DNA from: Candidatus Obscuribacterales bacterium
GTDB taxonomy: Bacteria; Cyanobacteriota; Vampirovibrionia; Obscuribacterales; Obscuribacteraceae
Direction of reading: 5' to 3'
DNA: 64,000 bases
Assembly (NCBI GenBank): GCA_019745415.1
Contig: JAIETF010000002.1
Location: forward strand, 26,998 to 90,997
Shown here: positions 10,161 through 18,903 of the stretch, one piece after another
Layout: each line of letters begins with the position of its first letter
Numbering within the stretch: position 1 is the stretch's first letter
The notes under the pieces: generated by a model
Seen by the model: the letters and a program-made list of their open reading frames with translations, nothing else
Database searches by the model: none
What the model was told of the DNA's origin: nothing
Position numbers and translations under genes: made by a program

Positions 10161-10269
10161 CGTGATTTAACTCCGGTTTTTGGGTGGTCCTTCATGGTCC
10201 CACTCGATGCCGAAAATAGTAAGCCCACATGGGACCACTCGTCAAATTAGAGATTACTCAGAATTGCGC

Positions 10270-10308
10270 AAAGCAAAGCCCCGCCTGCTTAAATTCGGTT
10301 GCAGACGG
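10270..10308 (-). terminator. Intrinsic terminator-like hairpin downstream of 10336-10719
   Basis: agccccgcctgc / gcagacggggct near-perfect arms, T-containing tail on - strand. Confidence 0.6.
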
Positions 10309-10335
10309 GGCTAAAACTGCTAAATTTGCGCCGAT

Positions 10336-10719
10336 TTAGTCAGCGATTGCAGGCTCTTTTCTTGACCAGACTGTTGCAAATCTGCCCTTGCCAGGCTCAG
10401 ACCGCCGCTCGATGATGCCCGCTTTCTCCAGGGTGAGTAGTTGTTCGACAAGCTCCCTGGAGCTTACCGAGTTCTTCAGCGCCCTATTCAACGCTGTCTG
10501 TTTCTGGGGCGACTGCGCAAGCAACTCTAAGACTCTTGTCTCCAGTGCCGGCAGCGTGATACCGCACATAGCAAACGCGTCTGCTATTGCTATTTCTCTG
10601 GCTTTTGCTGCCCCTAGCAGTGCCGCATTTATCACGGCTGACCGCTGCACATAGGGCAGCCCAGACAAGAGCTGCGCGGTCTCTTTTGTTGGTGTAAATG
10701 TCAGCTTCTTTCTTGTCAT
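10336..10719 (-). CDS. Winged-helix-like DNA-binding protein (possible regulator)
   Basis: MTRKKLTFTPTKE...SVSSRELVEQLLTLEKAGIIERRSEPGKGRFATVW; dyad operator 55 bp upstream. Confidence 0.6.
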   Translation of the reverse strand: MTRKKLTFTPTKETAQLLSGLPYVQRSAVINAALLGAAKAREIAIADAFAMCGITLPALETRVLELLAQSPQKQTALNRALKNSVSSRELVEQLLTLEKAGIIERRSEPGKGRFATVWSRKEPAIAD

Positions 10720-10773
10720 TTTGTCCCTCTTTTCAATGCAAGCTAGCACACCTTGTTAACATAATAGCCTTAA

Positions 10774-10793
10774 CTACTAGCGCAGTTAGTATA
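10774..10793 (-). promoter_or_regulatory. Dyad motif copy 1
   Basis: - strand TATACTA-ACTGCGC-TAGTAG. Confidence 0.8.
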
Positions 10794-11110
10794 GCACCTT
10801 ATTGTCTTAATGCCTGAACTAGCAGTATCCCTTGCACAGCTTAGCATGCAATGCCTTAATGCCTGCAAAAACCGCAAAACGTGCCCTTACTTCCTGCCTG
10901 GTGTCCCGAAGTGTCCCGAGGGGTAGAGGACACCCGAAACGATTGTCCCCCAAGGGTTGAGGCACTTCTTGCCTTCTTGCCTGGTGATTTATATTTATAC
11001 CCTCTCTCGCCCTTAGCGCTAGCTAGCCTAGCCAAGGGGGTATCCTCTCTCTTTTTTATATAAGGCAGTAAGTAAGTAAGTCATAAAGCCATGGGGTGAG
11101 GGTTTCAAGC

Positions 11111-11145
11111 AAAACTTCTTGCCTGCTGACAAGGCAAGAAGTTTT
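11111..11145. terminator. Perfect 14-bp inverted repeat, bidirectional terminator candidate
   Basis: aaaacttcttgcct-gctgaca-aggcaagaagtttt. Confidence 0.75.
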
Positions 11146-11174
11146 GACAAGTTCAAATTCAAATGCGCTAATAG

Positions 11175-11801
11175 TCAAGAGGTTGCGCTAGCTTTTAGCA
11201 CTCGCCCGACTGTATCTTTGCCTATCCTGAGCTTGCTTGCAATCTCTCGATAGCTGAAGCCAAGCCCGTGCAGCTCAAGCACAGCATCGCGGTGTTGCTC
11301 GTCAGTCTTGTTCCCCTGCGGTCTACCCAGCTTCACGCCTTTAGAGCGAGCATGTGCAAGCCCGCTCTTAGTGCGCTCTGCTATCAGGTCACGCTCAAAC
11401 TCTGAGAGACCTGCTAACAGCCTGAGTATTAGGCGAGAGTGTGCAGACTTTAAGTCGAAGGTCATCCCGTTCAGTGCTTCAAGTGACACGCCGTAGCTTG
11501 CCAGCTGCTCTATCGTGTCAAGCAAGTCTATCGTGGACCTACCCCAGCGTGAGAGTTCGGTGACGAGAACGGTGTCGATTTGTCTCCTTTGTGCCTGCGC
11601 GATTATTTCAGCCCGAGCTTTTCGGGCAGTCTTCATGCCTGATGCTGTCTCTATATATGGAGCGCAGACAAGGCAGTAGCCCGCACGCTTTGCCCAGGCT
11701 GTCAGGTCAGCAACCTGGCGAGCGCAATCCTGGTCATCAGTAGACACACGGGCATAGATGACTGCTCGCTTAGTGTCCTTGGAAATGGTGGTCTCATTCA
11801 T
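11175..11801 (-). CDS. Serine recombinase (resolvase/invertase family)
   Basis: AVIYARVSTDDQDCARQ, TELSRWGRS, ERDLIAERTKSGLAHARSKGVKLGRP and C-terminal HTH. Confidence 0.92.
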   Translation of the reverse strand: MNETTISKDTKRAVIYARVSTDDQDCARQVADLTAWAKRAGYCLVCAPYIETASGMKTARKARAEIIAQAQRRQIDTVLVTELSRWGRSTIDLLDTIEQLASYGVSLEALNGMTFDLKSAHSRLILRLLAGLSEFERDLIAERTKSGLAHARSKGVKLGRPQGNKTDEQHRDAVLELHGLGFSYREIASKLRIGKDTVGRVLKASATS

Positions 11802-11833
11802 CAGCTGTAATCCCTCCGTCGGTCAGCAAGGTT

Positions 11834-11862
11834 ATTGTACCTGCAAACCGTATGTTTTGCAA
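11834..11862 (-). promoter_or_regulatory. Sigma70-like promoter for the serine recombinase
   Basis: - strand TTGCAA-17 nt-TACAAT. Confidence 0.6.
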
Positions 11863-12037
11863 GGACGCATGAGTTATATCTACGCACGCACGCGCACGCA
11901 GGCACGGGCGCACGCACACACGCACGCGCCTGGGCGGAAATTCCGCACGCGACCCCCTATGGGCACCCATGGGGGCAGCTCCCCACGCATAGGGGTATCC
12001 CCTTTCCGCCGACAACAAAAAAATCCGAAAATCGCTC

Positions 12038-12066
12038 TGGACAATTAGAATATGCAAGCCTATACT
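12038..12066 (+). promoter_or_regulatory. Sigma70-like promoter of rightward phage operon
   Basis: TGGACA (12038-12043)-17 nt-TATACT (12061-12066), overlapped by dyad motif. Confidence 0.7.
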
Positions 12067-12080
12067 ACGGCGAGTAGTAG
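12061..12080 (+). promoter_or_regulatory. Dyad motif copy 2
   Basis: TATACTA-CGGCGAG-TAGTAG. Confidence 0.85.
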
Positions 12081-12104
12081 AAGCCGGCAGAAGGAGAGGG
12101 CGCT

Positions 12105-12374
12105 ATGACAGCCATAGATTTAAGAGACTTAAAGCGATTGACAGGCGGGAATGAGGAAGAGATTGAGCGTGCGATCAAAGAATTGTTCACCTATCGGAGA
12201 TGGACTACAGAGCAAGAGAAGCGGTCGGCGCCGGTGAGTGAGGCGCTACAGCTTGCGTATAAGACTATCTTGCTGAATGTCCCAGCCAGTCCATCTAGGA
12301 CAAGAGCTCTGAATTGCTTGACTGACGCAAGAATGTTGGCAAACCAAGCTATCACCTTTGGCGGTGACGTTTAG
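12105..12374 (+). CDS. Hypothetical phage protein
   Basis: First ORF downstream of promoter; ggagag RBS. Confidence 0.65.
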   Translation: MTAIDLRDLKRLTGGNEEEIERAIKELFTYRRWTTEQEKRSAPVSEALQLAYKTILLNVPASPSRTRALNCLTDARMLANQAITFGGDV

Positions 12375-12389
12375 ACAAAAGCTTCGCGA

Positions 12390-12511
12390 GTGGCGGCAGC
12401 CTTCTGGCTGAGCGAGTTTTATGACCGCCACAATATTGATGAACGAGAGAAGACGAGCCGCAGTGACCAGAAAAGCGGCGCAACCTCCCTGGTAGGTAAG
12501 AACCAGGACAA
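12390..12511 (+). ncRNA. Candidate structured RNA: run of nested hairpins
   Basis: GTGGCGG(12390)/CCGCCAC(12425) enclosing CAGCC/GGCTG; GCCGC(12457)/GCGGC(12475); CCTGGT(12488)/ACCAGG(12502). Confidence 0.35.
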
Positions 12512-12617
12512 CACCCTTAATCCTGCGGATGGCTCGCAGGGTTGGCAGCAAGAGTCAATTACCTTTCGTGGGCGTGTACAGCCTACAAGAGGGCTGGTTC
12601 GAATCCAGGAAGGGTGG
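12512..12617 (+). ncRNA. Class-II tRNA-like cloverleaf (anticodon-position CAA)
   Basis: CACCCTT/AAGGGTG acceptor; CCTGCG/CGCAGG D-arm; TTGGC-agcaaga-GTCAA anticodon arm; GTGGGC/GCCTAC variable arm; GCTGG-TTCGAAT-CCAGG T-arm; lacks U33, one T-stem mismatch. Confidence 0.4.
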
Positions 12618-12649
12618 ACTATCAGTGAAGCCGGTAGAGAGGGAAGTGC

Positions 12650-12856
12650 ATGAAGGTTAGTTCTACAATTGTGCTCAAAGAAAGGCAAAGCAACGAGACA
12701 AAGATAGAAGTGAATAGCTATCGCTCATCAGGAATAGGCGACGAGTGGCATTATCACCTGGATATCACGGTGCCTGATGGTGCAGGCAAGGAAGCTCATG
12801 TCAGCCTAGCGCTGAATAGCGTGGAGCTGGAAGCACTGCGGAGGCTGCTGGCGTGA
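12650..12856 (+). CDS. Small phage protein
   Basis: 68-aa ORF, RBS agagaggg. Confidence 0.6.
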   Translation: MKVSSTIVLKERQSNETKIEVNSYRSSGIGDEWHYHLDITVPDGAGKEAHVSLALNSVELEALRRLLA

Positions 12857-13134
12857 TGGACACTAAGAGCTTTGAAGAACGAGTTGCGAAAGTTGTTGAG
12901 ATTGTGAAGTCTACGACCGGCGAACCGGCGCGTGTGTCGGTCAGTTGCGAAATCAACACTTTTGGAGTCATGGCGTGGTGTGCCTCAGTTGAGATACACA
13001 AAGATGAGAGAGTTCTCCGTGCTGACTGGTGGGAGCCAAGCGTCGAGCTTGCACTCGCCTCCCTGGCACATGTCGTTAACAGCGTCCCATTCCGAATGAA
13101 GCTACTGACCGGACCCAAGGGGGTTAAGAAATGA
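12853..13134 (+). CDS. Hypothetical phage protein
   Basis: Overlaps the preceding stop; 93 aa. Confidence 0.65.
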   Translation: MMDTKSFEERVAKVVEIVKSTTGEPARVSVSCEINTFGVMAWCASVEIHKDERVLRADWWEPSVELALASLAHVVNSVPFRMKLLTGPKGVKK

Positions 13135-13358
13135 GCGCACTTAGCGGGGATGTTAAGTATAAGTATTACGGTGTCTTGATGCGCTCGGGGCGGTGCTGGG
13201 ACGCGGATGCAGTTGAGCCTTTCCATTCCGGTAGTGTTGAGGCTGTTCTTGCAGAGGCAAAGCAGTACAACTGGAACTTTCCAGAATATGACTATCTCTT
13301 TGTCTACGACGAAAACAACGTCGAAGTCGTTGAGGCTCAGCTTGTAAATGCTGAATAG
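13131..13358 (+). CDS. Hypothetical phage protein
   Basis: ATGA overlap with preceding gene. Confidence 0.6.
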   Translation: MSALSGDVKYKYYGVLMRSGRCWDADAVEPFHSGSVEAVLAEAKQYNWNFPEYDYLFVYDENNVEVVEAQLVNAE

Positions 13359-13364
13359 AAGCCA

Positions 13365-13634
13365 GTGTGTGAATGCGAAGAGAGAGAGCACGAGATGGGA
13401 GGTGTCATTCTCTTCTGCGAAAGGCATCGAGTATCGCTGAACTCCTACGAGTTTCACAGACTGATGGGCAGCTTCTATCCCGAGTCGTTCCAGCGCGTAG
13501 AAGGCGCGGGATGTCCTCGGATAGACGTGCGAACCGGGCACGGGCAGGGGCGCTTGTACATGCGGTGTGAGCATGACTTTCAACGGGTTGAACAATATCT
13601 GCGAGCTCGCGAAGGTTTCACAAAAGCACAGTGA
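13365..13634 (+). CDS. Hypothetical phage protein
   Basis: GTG start; 89 aa in operon context. Confidence 0.5.
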   Translation: MCECEEREHEMGGVILFCERHRVSLNSYEFHRLMGSFYPESFQRVEGAGCPRIDVRTGHGQGRLYMRCEHDFQRVEQYLRAREGFTKAQ

Positions 13635-13641
13635 GGAAAGC

Positions 13642-13992
13642 ATGACTGAGTCTTTTTCTATTTTCCACGATGAAGCAAGTGGCGAAGCTCTGACAGTTGT
13701 TGTTTGTCAGGATTGTACAGATGGGCGCATGGTCAAGCTCATGCCAGTAGACCCGGAGTGGGGGAAGGTTCATGTGCGCGTTCATGCCCGGTGCCAGGCT
13801 GTGAGCTCGTTCCTGCGGAAACTTATGGAGCTTCCACCGGATCTGCTAAAGCCTATTAAGAGTAGCTACCTGGAAGAGATTCGCTTGCGGGCGCAAGTCG
13901 AGCATGACGCTGACGTATTGGCTCGCGCAGCTGCTCAGCGCGTAGTGGAGCAATCGAGAGAAAATTTTAGAGAGAGGTGTAGTGATGGATGA
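13642..13992 (+). CDS. Hypothetical phage protein
   Basis: MTESFSIFHDEASGEALTVVV with gaggaaag RBS. Confidence 0.6.
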   Translation: MTESFSIFHDEASGEALTVVVCQDCTDGRMVKLMPVDPEWGKVHVRVHARCQAVSSFLRKLMELPPDLLKPIKSSYLEEIRLRAQVEHDADVLARAAAQRVVEQSRENFRERCSDG

Positions 13993-14200
13993 ACACGGCG
14001 GCAAGGTGCTGGTTGGCGAGAACAAGTCAGGCAGACTCTATTGTTACTTTGAAGAGTGGAAGGGGCAGAGAATGCTGCACTTCCGATACTGGTATCAAGA
14101 CAAGAACGATGGCATGTGGAAGCCAGGTTTGAAAGGGATTGCTATTCCAGACCACATGCTCAAGAGTCTGGTGGAAGCGCTTAAGAGCGTGCTTGCATGA
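13985..14200 (+). CDS. Hypothetical phage protein
   Basis: MDEHGGKVLVGENKSG; gagaggtg RBS; overlaps upstream stop. Confidence 0.6.
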   Translation: MDEHGGKVLVGENKSGRLYCYFEEWKGQRMLHFRYWYQDKNDGMWKPGLKGIAIPDHMLKSLVEALKSVLA

Positions 14201-14655
14201 GTAGCGATGCGGATATTCTCAGAGAGCTCGGTCTCGAGCTTGACGCGGTGGAAGTGCCACCGCCAACGCCACCTGAGAAAAAACCGTATTTGCCATCAAT
14301 CCCTGGAAGACAAAGCAAAGACCCATTTACACTGCAGCAGCTTGCAAAGCAGCACACCGAAGAAGCCTTTAAAGTGCTCCTGGAGGTCATGCGGCACGCT
14401 GAGGATGACTCGACCAGGCTTGAGGCAGCTAAGCAAGTGCTTGACCGTGGATGGGGCAAGCCGACACAGCACCAGAAGACTGAAACAGTGAACTTTGATT
14501 TCAGTGTTATCGAGACCAAGCTCCTGGAGCACCAGGACGAGATGGCTCGGAAAATGATGGAAGCGAAGGAGGTGGAAGATGCAAACCTCAGATACATTGT
14601 CGAAGATGCTGAGGTCCTTGAGGACCTTACCTCACGTAGCGAAACAGTATTATAA
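14197..14655 (+). CDS. Terminase small subunit-like
   Basis: EEAFKVLLEVMRHAEDDSTRLEAAKQVLDRGWGKPTQ pattern, directly upstream of TerL. Confidence 0.7.
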   Translation: MSSDADILRELGLELDAVEVPPPTPPEKKPYLPSIPGRQSKDPFTLQQLAKQHTEEAFKVLLEVMRHAEDDSTRLEAAKQVLDRGWGKPTQHQKTETVNFDFSVIETKLLEHQDEMARKMMEAKEVEDANLRYIVEDAEVLEDLTSRSETVL

Positions 14656-16234
14656 AATCACGGCGAAGGGCGCAGGCGTCATCAACCTGGATGCTACACA
14701 TATCCAGCTGCGCCTCTTGTATCTTCTCATCAAGCTTCTAGAGACAAGAGAGCGAGCCAATCTGATTGTGGTAAAGCCTCGTCAGATTATGGCGACTACA
14801 CTCTTCAATGCGGCTCAGTACAAGATGAGCCAGGACATCGACGGGCTAAAGACTCTAATCCTGACTCACCGAGCCAAGGTAACGACAGAAGTATTTGAAA
14901 ACCTCAAGCGCTTTCACGAGCAGATGCCACCGCAATTAGTGCACAAGGCAACACAGCTCAACGATTACAAAATGGCTTTGGCTAACCTGTCCGAGATTGT
15001 GACAGGTGTCGCCGGCACTGATGCGGGCAGGGGATTCCCGTGCCTTGTCCTGGAGCTGTCAGAGCTCGGACGATACAAGGCAAGACACGTTGCTGACATT
15101 CAGGAAGGCGCAATGCAAGCTCACGCTGCTGCTGAACGCGGCGCGATGATTCTTGCTGACAGCACCAGTGGCGGTGAGGGCAATTATTTCCACGAGATTG
15201 CCAAGGCAGGCTATCGCAACTCAAAAAGCTCTTGGTTTACCGCTTTCTTCGGCTGGCATGAAATGCCTGATTACAGGCTGCCACCCCCCAAGGGCTGGGT
15301 GCCTGATTCAGAAGAAGTGAAAGTCATGCAGATGCTCAAGGCTGATATTGAGCAAATGTACTGGCGCCATGTCGTCTTGCATGATAAGTTGCGCGGCAAT
15401 CTAACCGCCTTCCACCGAGAGTATCCAGCAACTTTCGAGGAAGCTTTTGAGTCCGCTGAAGGCAGACTCATCGACATGGTCGTGTTAATCAACTGTCTAA
15501 ACTCACTTACTCGACCGGATGCCTCGCAGCCCTTGATACTGGGTGTCGACCCCGCCGGACAAGGTGACAGAACTGTCTTGGTTCTTCGCCAAGGCTATTA
15601 CATGTTTGACCCGTTAATCTTCAACAAGATGGACGATGTCACCCTGGCGAACATCGTCGACAAAGTGATGGGTGAAAAGAACGTCGACCACTGCTTCATA
15701 GACATGGGCTATGGTCACGGTACTTTTAACATTCTGCGCTCCAGAGGGAGACGGAACATAACCGGCGTGCACTTTGGCTCAACTAACTCCGTGCAAAACA
15801 AGATGCTCTATTTCAACAAAAGAGCTGAGATGGCTGGGCGCTTTCAAGACTGGTGCGAAGAAGGACCGGACGGCATGGGCGGTGTAGCCAGGCTCCCGGA
15901 CAACCCTGAGTTCTTGCGAGATATCAAGATGATTCCAGATTTGGAATACTCAGGCGACCAGCAAAAATTCAAGCTTGCGACGAAGGAAGAAATCAAAGCC
16001 GACCTGGGCAAGTCGCCTGACTGCTTCGACGCAGCCATTCTCACTTTTGCTGAGACTGTTCACAAGCAAGGCGGTGACTCGGGCATCATTATCGTGCCGC
16101 AGCAGACTTCCTTGCTCCAGACTGAAAACACTTTCCGCGAGCTGTCTCAACAAGGCGGACAGATAATTAATCCCAATTATCGCTTCTATAGCTTTGGCGG
16201 TTCCGGCGGAAATGATTGGCAACAAATCAACTAA
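14579..16234 (+). CDS. Terminase large subunit
   Basis: ATPase-like N-terminus (IVVKPRQIMATTL), nuclease motif ILGVDPAGQGDRTVLVLR; start could be 14606. Confidence 0.88.
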   Translation: MQTSDTLSKMLRSLRTLPHVAKQYYKITAKGAGVINLDATHIQLRLLYLLIKLLETRERANLIVVKPRQIMATTLFNAAQYKMSQDIDGLKTLILTHRAKVTTEVFENLKRFHEQMPPQLVHKATQLNDYKMALANLSEIVTGVAGTDAGRGFPCLVLELSELGRYKARHVADIQEGAMQAHAAAERGAMILADSTSGGEGNYFHEIAKAGYRNSKSSWFTAFFGWHEMPDYRLPPPKGWVPDSEEVKVMQMLKADIEQMYWRHVVLHDKLRGNLTAFHREYPATFEEAFESAEGRLIDMVVLINCLNSLTRPDASQPLILGVDPAGQGDRTVLVLRQGYYMFDPLIFNKMDDVTLANIVDKVMGEKNVDHCFIDMGYGHGTFNILRSRGRRNITGVHFGSTNSVQNKMLYFNKRAEMAGRFQDWCEEGPDGMGGVARLPDNPEFLRDIKMIPDLEYSGDQQKFKLATKEEIKADLGKSPDCFDAAILTFAETVHKQGGDSGIIIVPQQTSLLQTENTFRELSQQGGQIINPNYRFYSFGGSGGNDWQQIN

Positions 16235-16297
16235 GCGTTATAGTAAGGCGGGACGAACCTGAAACGCAATACGTATTTCTAATAGAGAGGGAGAAGC

Positions 16298-16867
16298 ATG
16301 ACAGACTCAGAATACATACTCGCAGAGTTCAAGGGCACTTATCGAGCACCGGAGCCGAACGGTCAGCGCGACTTGAACGTGACAAAGCCTTTTCACGTTG
16401 CAGTGAAGATGGACCGGTCAGTCTTGACCGACGACAGAGTGCTCGGTCTCAAAGGTTTGTTTGCGACCTACTACCGCGAGTTTGTTCGTCGCGCCTACCC
16501 GGACATGATCGACCTGTATTTCTTCGATTTGGTGCAAGCCACCGAACTTGATGGCACTGTCATCGAGAATCCAAAAGCGCTTTCGTTTGATAATCTCATT
16601 GCTTACATTCAGAAGAAGCGCTATCCGATCAACACCACTTTGTACGCTCCAGCAGAGCTCAGAAATGAAGTGCTGCTCTACGAGCGTGACAAAGACGGAC
16701 AGCAACACCTAGAAAGCCTGCGCACTAAGATGCGCGGTTCTGAATTGGCTGTTGCCGCAAAACTGCAGAACTTAGATGACGTGCTTGTTGTACTGACTCC
16801 TTCTTCTGCGTCAGCTGATTCGCTAGAAGATTTGCTTGCCCCAGCGGGTCGAGCAAAGAAAAAGTAA
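16298..16867 (+). CDS. Hypothetical virion-module protein
   Basis: 189-aa ORF; gggagaag RBS. Confidence 0.65.
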   Translation: MTDSEYILAEFKGTYRAPEPNGQRDLNVTKPFHVAVKMDRSVLTDDRVLGLKGLFATYYREFVRRAYPDMIDLYFFDLVQATELDGTVIENPKALSFDNLIAYIQKKRYPINTTLYAPAELRNEVLLYERDKDGQQHLESLRTKMRGSELAVAAKLQNLDDVLVVLTPSSASADSLEDLLAPAGRAKKK

Positions 16868-16877
16868 GGAGGGCTCT

Positions 16878-17156
16878 ATGTCCAGAAGACCGCCAAGCAG
16901 TTCAGGAATGATGGAGCAGCTAATGTTGCAAAACATGATGCGGCAACAGCAGCTCCAGCAAGAGCAGTCTGCCTATTCAGCGGAAGCTGAACGGCAGAGG
17001 CGAGCCGCTGAAGAGCGTGTCGCAGCTCAGCAGGCAGCTCTTGATGCAAGCGTCAAAGGCGCAATAGGCAAGCCTGTGACGCTCGGCACATTGCTGACCA
17101 GCAACAGCGGTCTCCTGGGCAACCCCGTTCTAAGTCTGCAAAAGCTAAGCGGGTGA
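16878..17156 (+). CDS. Hypothetical Gln/Met-rich protein
   Basis: MSRRPPSSSGMMEQLMLQNMMRQQQLQQEQ; aggagg RBS. Confidence 0.6.
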   Translation: MSRRPPSSSGMMEQLMLQNMMRQQQLQQEQSAYSAEAERQRRAAEERVAAQQAALDASVKGAIGKPVTLGTLLTSNSGLLGNPVLSLQKLSG

Positions 17157-17160
17157 TTCT

Positions 17161-18903
17161 ATGCAAGATCGCGTCAAAGCTCTACTCAAGCGAAACGAAG
17201 ACTTAAAGAAACAGCGGCAATACTGGTTTCCGCTCTACGAAGCTTTGGCGCGATACGTCTTTCAGCGCAAGCAGAACTTCACGACCGACAGAGCTGAAGG
17301 ACCTTTTCTGCTTAACCAGGTCTATGACTCGACAGCTATTCATGCGGCTCACATGATGGCGAGCTCCATCCTGGGGCAAGTCTGGCCCAACCCGTTTGAA
17401 AGCTTTGAGTTTGTTCCTCAAGTGGCTCAAGAAGACGCGGTCTTCAGTGATGCGTTCGACATGATGACCACTGTGAATGAGGTCATGCCAGCAAACCTGG
17501 CAATCCCTGAAGCGGGCGTCATGACTTCTTTTGGGGAAGCTATACTAGATGCCGTAGTATTTGGCACTGGCGGCATTGTCGTTCAAGAGACAGGTGACAT
17601 CAAGGTTCCAATCGTCTGCAAAGCTGTCGACGCAAAGTGCGCGTCCTACGCGGAGAACGAGCACGGTCAGATCGACACTGTCTATCAAGAAAAAGAATTT
17701 ACGGTGGCGACACTCGTCCAGCGATACGGACTGGAGAACGTCAGCGAGAAAATCCGAAAATTATACGAGGCGCCGGACGGCAAGCACCTCGACGAGAAAG
17801 TAAAAGTCCTACATGTCATCGAGCCCCGGCGCGAGCGCAACCCGCTCAAGCTGGGCAATCAAGATATGCCTTTTGCGTCGATTCATATCGAGATCGACCA
17901 AAAGCACCTCTTGCTTGAGAGCGGCTATGAAGAGAACCCGGTGATTATTTTTCGATTTTGGAAGAACGTCGGCGAAGTACTCGGACGCTCGCCCGCTATG
18001 GATGCGCTTGCAGATATCCGCGCCCTGAACAAGCTTGTCGAGATTTTTGAGAAGACCGGCGAGATGGGATTAGACCCGCCGAAGTTGGTTGCCACTGATG
18101 ACATTGTCGGCGCGGGCAAAATACCGTGGGGACCGGGCGCGTGGATCGCGACACATAAGTCAGGTCTCACCGGCACAGATAAGGGCGGCAGAGCAATCGA
18201 GCCGGTAATGACTGTGACAAATCCGTCATGGGCAATTCAGCAAATCTCAAATCTGAGAGATAACATCCAGCAGTATTTTATGCTGGACAAGCTGACTGAC
18301 TTGAGCAACCGCTCCAGGCAGACTTTAGGCGAAGCCAATATCAGAAACGAGCTCAGGCAGTTCATGACTGGACCAATGCTGACTCGCTTGATAGTTGAGC
18401 TTGTTGGTCCGTTCTTAGACCGCTGCTTTAATATTCTGCTCCAGCTCGGCGCCTTTGGCGTGATCGAGGGCAGCCGCCAGGACATGCAACTCCAGATGGC
18501 AGGCATTTCGCCTAAGTACATCTCGCAAGATTTCATGATGCACCGCATGGGCGGACTGAAGGGCTATCGCATTAACTATATCTCGCCCGCTGCTCGACTC
18601 ATGAAGCTGGAAGAAGCGCAAGGCTTAGACAGCCTGACTCAATTCGTGTTGATGCTCGCACAAGTGCAACCGGATGTAGTGCACAATTTCGACTTTGACG
18701 AAGCGGTGCGGACACGGCAGCGGCTATCGGGTGCGAGCCAAAAAATCTTGCGGTCTCCCGCAAAAGTTCGGCAGCTGCGCGAGCAAGCAGCTGCTGCACA
18801 AGCGCAGCAAATGCAGGTTGCGCAGGAAATGGGACAAGCCTCGACTTTTGCCGAGGCAGCAAAAGGAGTGAAGGACATTGGCGCAGCTGGACTCAATCTC
18901 TGA
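17161..18903 (+). CDS. T7-like head-to-tail connector / portal protein
   Basis: WFPLYEALARYVFQRKQNF..., VYDSTAIHAAHMMASSILGQVWP typical of podoviral head-tail connectors. Confidence 0.9.
   Translation: MQDRVKALLKRNEDLKKQRQYWFPLYEALARYVFQRKQNFTTDRAEGPFLLNQVYDSTAIHAAHMMASSILGQVWPNPFESFEFVPQVAQEDAVFSDAFDMMTTVNEVMPANLAIPEAGVMTSFGEAILDAVVFGTGGIVVQETGDIKVPIVCKAVDAKCASYAENEHGQIDTVYQEKEFTVATLVQRYGLENVSEKIRKLYEAPDGKHLDEKVKVLHVIEPRRERNPLKLGNQDMPFASIHIEIDQKHLLLESGYEENPVIIFRFWKNVGEVLGRSPAMDALADIRALNKLVEIFEKTGEMGLDPPKLVATDDIVGAGKIPWGPGAWIATHKSGLTGTDKGGRAIEPVMTVTNPSWAIQQISNLRDNIQQYFMLDKLTDLSNRSRQTLGEANIRNELRQFMTGPMLTRLIVELVGPFLDRCFNILLQLGAFGVIEGSRQDMQLQMAGISPKYISQDFMMHRMGGLKGYRINYISPAARLMKLEEAQGLDSLTQFVLMLAQVQPDVVHNFDFDEAVRTRQRLSGASQKILRSPAKVRQLREQAAAAQAQQMQVAQEMGQASTFAEAAKGVKDIGAAGLNL
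17541..17560 (+). promoter_or_regulatory. Dyad motif copy 3 (inside portal gene)
   Basis: TATACTA-GATGCCG-TAGTAT; ATACTA/TAGTAT is a perfect inverted repeat. Confidence 0.65.

Noticed and set aside
9540-10236. AGTAAGCCCAC word in opposite orientations near 9550 and 10215, and TGGTCCCA/TGGGACCA inverted repeat
   Set aside because: Only two short copies; insufficient for a repeat or regulatory claim.
12390-12653. ORF of 87 aa overlapping the structured RNA region
   Set aside because: GTG start without an RBS and low-complexity unconvincing sequence. Its ATGA overlap with the next gene leaves some doubt, so I did not call it a CDS.
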